64,000 nucleotides of DNA from Labrys monachus (lineage in GTDB: Bacteria > Pseudomonadota > Alphaproteobacteria > Rhizobiales > Labraceae), in NCBI RefSeq assembly GCF_030814655.1, contig NZ_JAUSVK010000001.1, forward strand, positions 2,313,501 through 2,377,500. The letters run 5' to 3'. Shown in pieces: positions 53,319-61,673 of the stretch. Both the position numbers and the translations under genes were made by a program. Position 1 is the stretch's first letter, and each line of letters starts with the position of its first letter. The notes under the pieces are model-generated. The model was not told the DNA's origin. It was given only the letters and a program-made list of their open reading frames with translations, and did no database searches.

Positions 53319-53351
53319 AGTGCGGCGAACGCGGCGGCTTCAGGTTCATCC

Positions 53352-56300
53352 CTATGGAAGGGGCGGGACGAGCCCCTTCTTCAGGTAAGCGCGGCGGCGT
53401 GCGTCGATGGCCTCCTTGTCATGCGGGTCGAGGCGGACGGCCTCGTCGAAATCCGCGATCGCGCGGTCGAAATCCTTCTCTTCCAGATACACGGTGCCGC
53501 GACGGTAAAAGGCTTCGGGCGCGCTCGGCTTCAACCGGCAGGCCTGGGTGAAATCGGCGATCGCGCTGTCGAATTCCTTCCACCGGTCACGGACGATGCC
53601 GCGATCCAGGAAGGCCGCCGCTTCGCCCGGCTTGGTCTGGATCGCCACCTCATAGTCCCGAAGCGCGCCCGCGAGGTCGTTCTTGCCCGCATAGGCGAGG
53701 CCGCGGCCGACCAGCGCGTCGTAGTTCGTCGCATCGAGTTCGAGGGCTTTGCCGTAGCTTGCGACGGCCCGGTCGAAATCGTTCTTCTCCCTGTAGAGAA
53801 AACCCAGCTCGACGAGCGCGTCCGTATCGTAGGGCTTCAGCGCCACCGTATGCTCCAGATCGGAGAGAGCACGATCGAAATCACCTTCGCGGCGATAAGC
53901 GATGCCGCGTCCGAAGAAGGCATTTTCGTCATACGGCCACAGGCTGATCGCCTTGGTATAATCCCTGATGGCTTCGCCGTAGTCTCCCTTGTAGCGATAG
54001 GCAATGGCACGGTCCCTGTACGCCGGCTCGCTGGCGGGCTTCAGGCCGATTGCCGTCGTATAGTCGGCGATGGCCTTGTCATAGGCTCCGCTGCGACGAT
54101 AGGCGATGCCGCGGCCGATGAACATGCTCTCCAGAGCAGGATTGAGGTCTATCGCCCTGGTATAGTCGACGATGGCCAGCTCGAATTGGTTCTCTTTCAG
54201 GTGGGCCCAGGCGCGGCTGCCGAATGCCTCCATGAAGCCCGGGCGGAGATCGATGGCCGTGGTGAAGTCCTGGACGGCGGTAGTCCAATTCTCCTTGGTG
54301 AGCGAGATCAATCCGCGACTGTAGAAGGCTCGCGCATTCGCCGGATCGAGATTGATCGCCTCGTTGTAGTCGGACAGCGCCTCACGGAGTTTTTCTCTGT
54401 CGAGATAGAGATTGCCACGGTCGATGAAGGCCTCGGCATAGCCGGGGGCGATCGCGATCGCCCGATCGAAATCCGCGAGGGCGCGATAGGTGTCCCGCTG
54501 CGCGGAATGGGCGAGGCCGCGTCCGTAGTAAGCGGTCGCATTGCCCGGCTGGCGTTGCAGGATGCGGTCGTAATCGGCGACCGCGGCATCCGGCGAGCCG
54601 GTGGCCGCGAGCGCAGCGGCGCGGTCGAGGACGGTGTCGATATCGTTGGCGGCGATTGAGAGCGCCTTGTCGTAATCGGCGAGGGCGAGATCCTTTTTTC
54701 CCGAGCCCGCATAGGCGATACCGCGGTTGTGCAGGATCGATGCGTTGCGCGGAGCCGATTGCAGGGCCCGGCTGTAATCGGCGATGGCACGGGTGAATTC
54801 GCCCCGGCGGGCGAACAAAATTCCCCGTTCCGCCAAAGCCTCGACATAGTCCGGCTTCAGTTCGATCGCCTTGTCGAGGTCCTCCAGAGCGTCGGCGATG
54901 CGGCCTGCCTTTTCGGAGGACAGCGCCCGATCGAATCGCCCCACCCAATCCCCTGGATTCTGGTTGATGTAGGTTCCGTAGGTGGCGATGGACGCGTCCA
55001 GCCGGTTGGTGAAATAATAGGTCATGCCGAGATACAGCAGCGCTTCGCCCTGCGTCGGGTCCAGCGCGACGGCCTTGCGAAAGTCGGCCAGCGCGAGATC
55101 GTAATGCCGCTGCGAAAAATGGACCTTGCCGCGGTCCGTCAGACGGTCCGCATCGTCCGGGGAGACCGCCAGCGCCTGGTCGAAATCCGCCAGCGCGCGG
55201 TCGAGGTCGCCCTTGGCCACGAAGACCCGGCCGCGATTGCCGAGCACCTTGGTTTCGAGGGAGGAGACCGACAGGGCACGGCCGAAGTCGGCGATGGCCT
55301 CGTCGAACGCGTTCAGGGCGAAGCGGTCGAGGCCGCGATTGTTGAGGCTCGCCACGTCCTCCGGCCAAATCGCCACGGCCTTCGTATAATCGGCGATGGC
55401 CTTGTCGAGGTCGTGGGCGAGATCATGATCCAGCCCAAGCTGGAAATAGGGCTCCGACGCGTTCGGTTCCAGCGTCGCCGCCCTCTCGTCATCGGCAATG
55501 GCCGCGCCGGCGTCCTTCATGGCCCGCTCGACGATGCCGCGCTCGATGAACGTTGCGGCATCCTTGCCGTCGATGGCGAGCGCGTCGCGGAAGGCTGCGA
55601 GGGCGCGGTCGAAATCCTGCCTGGCACCATAGGCGGCGCCGCGGTTGCGGATGGCGGTCAGGTCGTCGGGAACGAGCTTCAGCGCCCGGTCGTAATCGGC
55701 GATGGCGCCATCGAAATCGCCCCGGGTGGCGCGGATCATGCCGCGATTGCGCCAAGCGTAGGCTTGGCGCGAGTCGAGGCGGATGGCGTGGTCATAGTCG
55801 GCGAGCGCCCTGTCGCCGTCTCCTTTCAGGTCATAGGCGAGGCCGCGCTGAAAGAAGGCGTTGGCGTCCGCGGGAGCCAGCGCGACGGCCCTGTCGTCGT
55901 CGGCGATCGCCCCGTCGAGATCATTCTTCTCCCGGCGGAGGATGCCCCGCCCCAGGTAGGCGTCGCCGTTCTGGGCGTCCAGCCCGATCGCCGTGTCGAA
56001 ATCCGCCATGGCCTTGTCGAGGTCGCCCTTGCGCTCATAGCCAGCGCCGCGTTCGTCATAGGCCGCGGCGAGGTCCGGCTCGAGCGCGACCGCCCGGTCG
56101 AAATCGGCGAAGGCGCGGCTGAAATCCCCCTCGTCGAGGAAGACGAGCGCCCGGTTGATGATGGCGTCGACGGCAGCGGGCTCGATCGCGATCGTCGCGG
56201 TGAAATCGGCGATGGCGCGCTGGCTGTCGCCGGATCGGCGATAGGTGAGGGCGCGATTGTAGAGGCTGTCGGTAAGATCGGGCTTGAGAGCCGCAGCCCT

Positions 56301-56537
56301 GTCGAAATCGGCGATGGCCCGGGTGAACCGGCCGGCCTCCCGATAGACGACGCCGCGCCGGACGAGTGCCTGGGCCAAGCGAATATCGTCCATGCCCGCG
56401 AGGTCGATGACGTCGGTGCAGGCGATGACGGCTTCGTCCGGACCGGCTTTCCGGCAGGCGTCCGGGCCGGGCGTCAAGGCCGGCGGCGCCGTGGCCGATG
56501 TCAGGAAGGCGAACAGCAGCAATACCCGTTCGATCAT
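53352..56537 (-). CDS. Exported protein of 29 TPR-like repeats
   Basis: This 1061-residue protein is almost wholly made of tetratricopeptide repeats. I count about 29 units of about 34 residues with the pattern AIADFDRAIALKP and Y-RG-AY. A short signal peptide (MIERVLLLFAFLTSATA) precedes them, so the protein is likely periplasmic. A superhelical scaffold that binds other proteins is expected; no catalytic domain is present. The repeats are diverged, so the array is old. The ATG at 56537 is used. It stands alone on the minus strand, divergent from the rhlE gene. No partner could be named. Confidence 0.88.
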   Translation of the reverse strand: MIERVLLLFAFLTSATAPPALTPGPDACRKAGPDEAVIACTDVIDLAGMDDIRLAQALVRRGVVYREAGRFTRAIADFDRAAALKPDLTDSLYNRALTYRRSGDSQRAIADFTATIAIEPAAVDAIINRALVFLDEGDFSRAFADFDRAVALEPDLAAAYDERGAGYERKGDLDKAMADFDTAIGLDAQNGDAYLGRGILRREKNDLDGAIADDDRAVALAPADANAFFQRGLAYDLKGDGDRALADYDHAIRLDSRQAYAWRNRGMIRATRGDFDGAIADYDRALKLVPDDLTAIRNRGAAYGARQDFDRALAAFRDALAIDGKDAATFIERGIVERAMKDAGAAIADDERAATLEPNASEPYFQLGLDHDLAHDLDKAIADYTKAVAIWPEDVASLNNRGLDRFALNAFDEAIADFGRALSVSSLETKVLGNRGRVFVAKGDLDRALADFDQALAVSPDDADRLTDRGKVHFSQRHYDLALADFRKAVALDPTQGEALLYLGMTYYFTNRLDASIATYGTYINQNPGDWVGRFDRALSSEKAGRIADALEDLDKAIELKPDYVEALAERGILFARRGEFTRAIADYSRALQSAPRNASILHNRGIAYAGSGKKDLALADYDKALSIAANDIDTVLDRAAALAATGSPDAAVADYDRILQRQPGNATAYYGRGLAHSAQRDTYRALADFDRAIAIAPGYAEAFIDRGNLYLDREKLREALSDYNEAINLDPANARAFYSRGLISLTKENWTTAVQDFTTAIDLRPGFMEAFGSRAWAHLKENQFELAIVDYTRAIDLNPALESMFIGRGIAYRRSGAYDKAIADYTTAIGLKPASEPAYRDRAIAYRYKGDYGEAIRDYTKAISLWPYDENAFFGRGIAYRREGDFDRALSDLEHTVALKPYDTDALVELGFLYREKNDFDRAVASYGKALELDATNYDALVGRGLAYAGKNDLAGALRDYEVAIQTKPGEAAAFLDRGIVRDRWKEFDSAIADFTQACRLKPSAPEAFYRRGTVYLEEKDFDRAIADFDEAVRLDPHDKEAIDARRRAYLKKGLVPPLP

Positions 56538-57143
56538 GTGCGGCAGTCCCCCGACAGCCCATGCAGAGGTTCTCCAATACCGCGTTTCCTGCCCCCGCGG
56601 AACACCTGTGCCGGATGCGGCAGCCGGCGGGGCCCCAGAGCGCGGCGGACAGGGGTTGCCTGCCCGGCTGGTGCCCGGCGCCCGCCTCCCGAACGGGCGA
56701 ATGCGGCGCCTCGCTTGTCAGGACGGCCGAAAGGGCTCATCTCGAATCGCCGCGGCCGGGAAGAGCCTCGTCGCAGCGCCGGCAGGCGGCCACCGCGGCC
56801 TCGACCGGCCCTGCGATCCCCCCGCCACCGCGGCGGCGAAGGCCGGATCCGCGCTGGCGGAGGCGCGATTGCCGTGCCGCTTTTCGCTTTTTCCTTGACT
56901 TCCCTCGACGAAAAGCGCAGCTAGCATCTGTATCGATCGCCCTTGGTTCGCGCGGCGCGCTGGTTTTTGCTCTCTTGAGAAGCAGTGCCTCATCCTTTGG
57001 GCGTTTCCAACCAACTCTCCGCTGCCCCCATCCGCGCGTGGGTCGCGATATCGTTGCACCGCTTGACTGCGGCTGCCGCGATCGCGGACTCCGACGGTGG
57101 CGCGCTGCCGTCTGAACGATGGGCGTGGCATGAAGGATTTGAT
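56538..57143. other. Long gap between the TPR gene and rhlE; probable long leader
   Basis: No reading frame here has convincing coding character. TTGACT at 56895-56900 is a possible -35 element with a poor -10 (CAGCTA) 17 bases on. If used, rhlE would have a leader of over 200 bases. Long leaders are common for cold-shock DEAD-box helicase genes, but no defined structure was recognised. A high-GC block, 56590-56880, may be the remains of a lost gene. Confidence 0.4.
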
Positions 57144-58406
57144 GTGACTTCCGATAATAGTTTCGCAGCGCTCGGTCTCGCCGAGCCGCTTCTGCGTGCG
57201 CTCGACGCCGCCAACTACACGACCCCGACCCCCATCCAGAGCAAGTCGATTCCCGCCCTCCTCGAAGGGCGCGACATGATGGGCCTCGCCCAGACCGGCA
57301 CCGGCAAGACGGCGGCCTTTGCCCTGCCGATCCTGCAGCGCCTCTCAGCCTCCCGCCACGGCGCCGGGCCGAAGGGCGTGCGCGCCCTCATCCTCGCGCC
57401 GACCCGCGAACTCGCCCTCCAGATCGAGGAGAGCTTCCGCACCTATGGCGCCAACCTCCGCTTCCGCACCGCCGTGGTCTTCGGCGGCGTCAGCCAGCTC
57501 CCGCAGGTCAAGGCGCTGTCGGACGGCGTCGATATCCTCGTCGCGACCCCGGGCCGCCTGCTCGACCTCATCCAGCAGCGCAAGGTGCGTCTCGACAAGG
57601 TCGAGGTCCTCGTCCTCGACGAAGCCGACCGCATGCTCGACATGGGCTTCTCGCGCGACGTGCTGAAGATCGTCGACGAGACGCCGCTCGACCGCCAGTC
57701 CCTGCTGTTCTCGGCGACCATGCCGAAGACGATCAAGAAACTCGGCGACGAGATCCTCGACAATCCCGTCCATGTCGAAGTGACGCCGGAAGTGGTGACC
57801 GTCGACAAGATCGAGCAGCACGTCTTCCATGTGCCGGCCTCGGTGAAGCGCTCGCTGCTGATCCATCTGCTCAACGATCCCGCGATGAGCCGCGTCATCG
57901 TCTTCACCCGGACCAAGCACGGCGCCAACCGCGTTTCCGATCACCTCGACCGCGCCGGCATCCCCTCCGCCGCCATCCACGGCAACAAGTCGCAGAATGC
58001 CCGCCAGAAGGCGCTGGAGGATTTCCGCAGCGGCGCGACGCGCATCCTGGTCGCCACCGACATCGCGGCGCGCGGCATCGATGTCGACGACATCAGCCAC
58101 GTCATCAATTTCGAGATGCCGGTCGAGGCCGAGAGCTATGTCCACCGCATCGGCCGTACGGCGCGGGCCGGCCGCAGCGGCATCGCCTATTCGTTCTGCG
58201 ATCCGAACGAGCGTGACGAGCTCAAGGCGATCGAGAGGCTGACCAAGAAACCCCTCCAGGTGGCCGCGCCGATCCAGGGCCTCGAGGCCGACCAGCGCAG
58301 CGAGCGCGGGCCGCGTCCCCAACCCCCGCAGGGCCAGCCGCGGGGCGCGAAATCGCGCCGTCCGGGCGGCGGTGGCGGGCGCAGCACCCAGCGCCGCGCG
58401 GCGTGA
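57144..58406 (+). CDS. rhlE: DEAD-box ATP-dependent RNA helicase (RhlE type)
   Basis: This 420-residue helicase unwinds RNA duplexes, often in ribosome assembly or mRNA turnover at low temperature. Motifs in order: Q motif (FAALGLAEPLLRAL then TPTPIQ), Walker A AQTGTGKT (residues 49-56), PTRELA, GG, TPGRLLD, DEAD (VLDEADRMLDMGF), SAT (LLFSATMPK), ARGIDVDD and HRIGRTARAG. The last 45 residues are basic and Pro/Gly-rich, for RNA binding. The GTG at 57144 has AAGGA seven bases upstream; earlier starts run into non-coding sequence. infA follows after 53 bases and shares its terminator. Confidence 0.92.
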   Translation: MTSDNSFAALGLAEPLLRALDAANYTTPTPIQSKSIPALLEGRDMMGLAQTGTGKTAAFALPILQRLSASRHGAGPKGVRALILAPTRELALQIEESFRTYGANLRFRTAVVFGGVSQLPQVKALSDGVDILVATPGRLLDLIQQRKVRLDKVEVLVLDEADRMLDMGFSRDVLKIVDETPLDRQSLLFSATMPKTIKKLGDEILDNPVHVEVTPEVVTVDKIEQHVFHVPASVKRSLLIHLLNDPAMSRVIVFTRTKHGANRVSDHLDRAGIPSAAIHGNKSQNARQKALEDFRSGATRILVATDIAARGIDVDDISHVINFEMPVEAESYVHRIGRTARAGRSGIAYSFCDPNERDELKAIERLTKKPLQVAAPIQGLEADQRSERGPRPQPPQGQPRGAKSRRPGGGGGRSTQRRAA

Positions 58407-58459
58407 TGCAAGGCCTCTCCTTCGTCTTGAACCGACAAAGAACTCAACGGGACTAAGCA

Positions 58460-58741
58460 ATGGCAAAAGAAGAATTGATGGAATTTGAGGGTTCGGTCTC
58501 CGAAGTGCTGCCGGATGCCCGTTTCCGCGTGAAGCTCGACAATGGGCACGAGATGATCGCGTACACGGCCGGCAAGATGAAGAAGAACCGCATCAAGACC
58601 ATCGAGGGCGACCGCGTTACCGTCGAGATGTCGCCCTACGACCTCGACAAGGGCCGCATCATCTTCCGCCACAAGGACGAACGCGCCTCGTCGGGACCGC
58701 GTCCGCCCCAGCGCGGCGGCGGCAATATGCGCCGCCGCTGA
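58460..58741 (+). CDS. infA: Translation initiation factor IF-1 with C-terminal extension
   Basis: This 93-residue protein has a full IF-1 S1/OB domain in residues 1-72 ([29 protein letters not shown], then [33 protein letters not shown]). A 20-residue tail rich in Pro, Gly and Arg follows ([19 protein letters not shown]). Normal IF-1 is about 72 residues. IF-1 binds the 30S A site during initiation. Many Hyphomicrobiales have a second infA next to a DEAD-box gene, thought to act in cold adaptation; this copy fits that type. A clear terminator follows. Confidence 0.93.
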   Translation: MAKEELMEFEGSVSEVLPDARFRVKLDNGHEMIAYTAGKMKKNRIKTIEGDRVTVEMSPYDLDKGRIIFRHKDERASSGPRPPQRGGGNMRRR

Positions 58742-58770
58742 TCGCCTCGCCGTTCGAACGGTCATGGAAG

Positions 58771-58799
58771 CCCGCCGCCAGCGATGCCGGCGGGTTTTT
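58771..58799 (+). terminator. Rho-independent terminator after infA
   Basis: CCCGCCG (58771-58777) pairs with CGGCGGG (58788-58794) and five Ts follow directly. It lies 30 bases after the infA stop and ends the rhlE-infA transcript. Confidence 0.85.
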
Positions 58800-58879
58800 G
58801 TTTGCCGGTCCCCCTCCGGCCTCTCCCACCCGCCCGGCCGGCCCCCGTGTCCGGGCGCTCTTGCCTGCCAGGAAACGCC

Positions 58880-59542
58880 ATGAAGAAAGAAGAAGTGCAG
58901 CTGCGCCGCGACATCATCGCGAAGTGCCGCTGGATGAACGACCACGGCCTCAACCAGGGCACGTCCGGCAACATCTCCGCCCGCTACCGCGACAGGATGC
59001 TGATCACGCCCACCAGCACGCCCTATGACTCGATGGAGCCCGAGATGATCGCCTCCATGCCGCTCGACGGCGACGGCGAGGTCTGGGACGGGCCGCTGAA
59101 GCCCTCGGTCGAGTGGCGCTTCCACCTGGACATCCTCAAGAGCCGTCCCGATGCCGGCGCCGTCGTGCACACGCATGCGACCTATTGCACGGTCATGGCC
59201 ATCGCACGCCGGCCGATACCCGCCGTCCACTACATGATCGCGGCCTTCGGCGGCCCCGAAATCCGCTGCGCCCCCTATGCGCGCTTCGGTACGGAGGAGT
59301 TGTCGGCCCATGCGCTGGCGGCACTCGAGGGCCGCAATGGCTGCCTGCTGGCCAATCACGGCATGATCGCCGTCGGCGCCAATCTCGACAAGGCGATGTG
59401 GCTCGCCCACGAGCTGGAGACCCTCGCCAGGCAATATTACCACACGCTGCTGATCGGCGGTCCCCAGCTGCTGCCGGACACCGAGATCGCCGAAGTGGTC
59501 GACGTCTTCGGCGGCTATGGGCTGCAGGCCGCAAAGAAGTAG
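58880..59542 (+). CDS. Class II aldolase/adducin-family protein (fuculose-phosphate aldolase-like)
   Basis: This 220-residue zinc-dependent aldolase/epimerase-family enzyme has the N-terminal LNQGTSGNISARY. The metal-binding AVVHTHATYCTV (His-Thr-His) and the CLLANHGMIAVGANL segment carry a further ligand His. Family members cleave sugar phosphates such as L-fuculose-1-phosphate or epimerise ribulose-5-phosphate; the substrate here is not determined. The ATG at 58880 follows CAGGAAACGCC. It stands alone between the infA terminator and a REP element. Confidence 0.88.
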   Translation: MKKEEVQLRRDIIAKCRWMNDHGLNQGTSGNISARYRDRMLITPTSTPYDSMEPEMIASMPLDGDGEVWDGPLKPSVEWRFHLDILKSRPDAGAVVHTHATYCTVMAIARRPIPAVHYMIAAFGGPEIRCAPYARFGTEELSAHALAALEGRNGCLLANHGMIAVGANLDKAMWLAHELETLARQYYHTLLIGGPQLLPDTEIAEVVDVFGGYGLQAAKK

Positions 59543-59548
59543 TTTTTT

Positions 59549-59631
59549 CCCCGGGACCGCAGGCTTCCAGCCTGCTCTTGGAAACGCGCGGGCTGCAGGA
59601 AGAGCAGGCTGGAAGCACGCGCTCCCGGGGG
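59549..59631. repeat. REP-like inverted repeat, GCAGGCTTCCAGCCTGC subtype
   Basis: The left arm (59549-59579) and right arm (59600-59631) are inverted repeats with few mismatches. Each has an inner hairpin (GCAGGC TTCCA GCCTGC on the left) and an outer CCCGGG. The outer tail CGCGC-CCCGGG matches the REPs near the RAYT, but the inner stem differs, so this is a separate subtype. It lies between convergent genes right after a T6 run and may also act as a terminator. Confidence 0.75.
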
Positions 59632-59651
59632 TAGAGGCCGTTCCGCGAAGG

Positions 59652-60953
59652 TTACAGGATGAAGCGGCTGAGGTCGGCGTTCCTGGCGAGGTCGCCCACC
59701 GTGCGCTGGACATAGGCGGCGTCGATCGTCACGCTCTCGCCGCCCTTGTCGGGCGCGGTGAAGGAGATGTCGTCGAGGATGCGCTCCATCACCGTCTGCA
59801 GGCGGCGGGCGCCGATATTCTCGACCGTGGAGTTCACCTGCACCGCGATCGACGCGATCGCATCGATGGCGTCCGGCGTGAAGGACAGCGTGAGGTCCTC
59901 CGTTCCCATCAGCGCGACATATTGCTTGATGAGGCTCGCTTCGGTGTCGGTGAGGATGCGGCGGAAATCGTCCTGCGTCAGCGCCTGCAGCTCGACGCGG
60001 ATCGGCAGGCGGCCCTGCAGTTCGGGCAGGAGGTCCGACGGCTTGGCGACATGGAAGGCGCCCGAGGCGATGAACAGGATATGGTCGGTCTTCACCGCGC
60101 CATGCTTGGTCGAGACGGTGGTGCCCTCGATCAGGGGCAGCAGGTCGCGCTGGACGCCCTCGCGGCTGACATCGGCGCCGGCGCGCCCGTCGCGCGCGCA
60201 GATCTTGTCGATCTCGTCGAGGAAGACGATGCCGTTGTTCTCGACCTGGCGGATCGCCTCGGACACGATGGCCTCCTGGTCGATGAGATTGTCGGCCTCC
60301 TCCTGGATCAACTGGTCGTAGCTGTCCTTGACGGTGGTGCGCTTGGTCTTGGTGCGGCCGGAAAAGGCCTTGCCGAAGATGTCGCCGATGGAAACGACGC
60401 CCATCTGGCCCTGCGGCATGCCCGGCAGTTCGAAGGTCGGGGCCGAGGTGTCCTTCATCTCGACCTCGATTTCCTTGTCGTCGAGCTCGCCGGCGCGCAG
60501 CTTCTTCTGGAAGTTGTCGCGGGTCGCCGGGCTGGCCGTGGCGCCGACCAGGGCGTTGAGCACCCGCTGCTCCGCCGCCAGATGGGCCTTGGCCTGGACT
60601 TCCTTGCGCTTTTCCACCTTCACCAGCGCGATGCCGATATCGACGAGGTCGCGCACGATCTGCTCGACGTCGCGCCCGACATAGCCGACCTCGGTGAACT
60701 TGGTCGCCTCGACCTTGAGGAAGGGCGCATTGGCGAGCTTGGCGAGGCGGCGGGAGATCTCCGTCTTGCCCACGCCCGTCGGTCCGATCATCAGGATGTT
60801 TTTGGGCATGACTTCCTCGCGCAGCGTCTCGTCGAGCTGCAGGCGCCGCCAGCGGTTGCGCAGGGCGATGGCGACCGCGCGCTTGGCGTCATGCTGACCG
60901 ACGATGTGCCGGTCGAGTTCCGAAACGATTTCACGGGGGGAGAAGTTGGACAT
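59652..60953 (-). CDS. hslU: ATP-dependent protease ATPase subunit HslU
   Basis: This 433-residue AAA+ unfoldase feeds substrates to the HslV peptidase. Walker A is GPTGVGKT (Lys63), Walker [15 protein letters not shown]. The HslU-specific start [20 protein letters not shown], the I-domain (about residues 110-240) and the C-terminal LSRFIL tail that inserts into HslV are all present. The ATG at 60953 is used; a GTG two codons earlier is less likely. hslV is normally just upstream, but here the upstream same-strand gene is an hpxZ-like gene, so hslV must lie elsewhere. Confidence 0.97.
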   Translation of the reverse strand: MSNFSPREIVSELDRHIVGQHDAKRAVAIALRNRWRRLQLDETLREEVMPKNILMIGPTGVGKTEISRRLAKLANAPFLKVEATKFTEVGYVGRDVEQIVRDLVDIGIALVKVEKRKEVQAKAHLAAEQRVLNALVGATASPATRDNFQKKLRAGELDDKEIEVEMKDTSAPTFELPGMPQGQMGVVSIGDIFGKAFSGRTKTKRTTVKDSYDQLIQEEADNLIDQEAIVSEAIRQVENNGIVFLDEIDKICARDGRAGADVSREGVQRDLLPLIEGTTVSTKHGAVKTDHILFIASGAFHVAKPSDLLPELQGRLPIRVELQALTQDDFRRILTDTEASLIKQYVALMGTEDLTLSFTPDAIDAIASIAVQVNSTVENIGARRLQTVMERILDDISFTAPDKGGESVTIDAAYVQRTVGDLARNADLSRFIL

Positions 60954-61188
60954 TGGCACTCGGGCAGAGAGGTAAAACTGCTACATAATGGCGGCGCGGA
61001 GAAAATCCACTCCCGGCCGGCGCCGGTCGACGATGAATCCCGACCCGAGCCCGTGGATCATCGCGGCAGCGGCAAGCGTTCGCAAGGCGCAGGTCGCTTT
61101 CGCCGCTTCCCCCCGGGGCGATGTGCCTGTCCAATCCGCGCCCGGCGCGGCCCCCCGGATCCGCGCCGGCGGCCGAACCGAAGGACGG

Positions 61189-61644
61189 CTATCCCGCCTG
61201 CCGGGGATCGGCGATCAGGCTGACATGGGCGGCGACGATCCGCCAGCCGGCTTCCGTCCGCAGCCAGGTCTGCATCTGCCGTCCGCATTGCCCCGGGGCG
61301 TCGTCGCGATAGAACAGCGTCGAGACGGTCGCCACGTCGCGGCCGAAGGTGGTGATCGCGGTCTGCGCCAGCCGGCGGTTGAGGCCGATCGACGGGCGGG
61401 TCGCCCGGAAGGCGGCGATGGCCTCCGCGCCGTAGAGATTCTCCTGTATGCCGAAGCGGATGGTGCGCTCGTCCTCCCAGAAGAGCTCGCCGAGCGTCGC
61501 GAGGTCGTTTTCGATGAGCGCCGTCTCATAGCGGGCGAAGACGGCCTCGACCTCCGCCACCACATCCGGGTCGTCGGCGGACAGGCCGGGGAGGAGCTTT
61601 TCGAACTGGCGCGCCGCTTGCTTGGCCGCTTGCTTGGAAGTCAT
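61189..61644 (-). CDS. hpxZ: Oxalurate catabolism protein HpxZ-like (SnoaL/NTF2 fold)
   Basis: This 151-residue protein is of the HpxZ family (DUF3225). It has VEAVFARYETALIENDLATLGELFWEDERTIRFGIQENLYGAEAIAAFR, and the TTFGRDVATVSTLFYRD and QMQTWLRTEAGWRIVAAHVSLI segments typical of an NTF2-like fold. HpxZ lies in oxalurate/allantoin-type catabolic operons, but its reaction is not defined. The ATG at 61644 is used; ATG 61653 adds three residues. It diverges from the allophanate hydrolase gene across 29 bases, which supports a joint role. Confidence 0.88.
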   Translation of the reverse strand: MTSKQAAKQAARQFEKLLPGLSADDPDVVAEVEAVFARYETALIENDLATLGELFWEDERTIRFGIQENLYGAEAIAAFRATRPSIGLNRRLAQTAITTFGRDVATVSTLFYRDDAPGQCGRQMQTWLRTEAGWRIVAAHVSLIADPRQAG

Positions 61645-61673
61645 GTCTCTCATTCCGATTCGTAGGTTGAACG

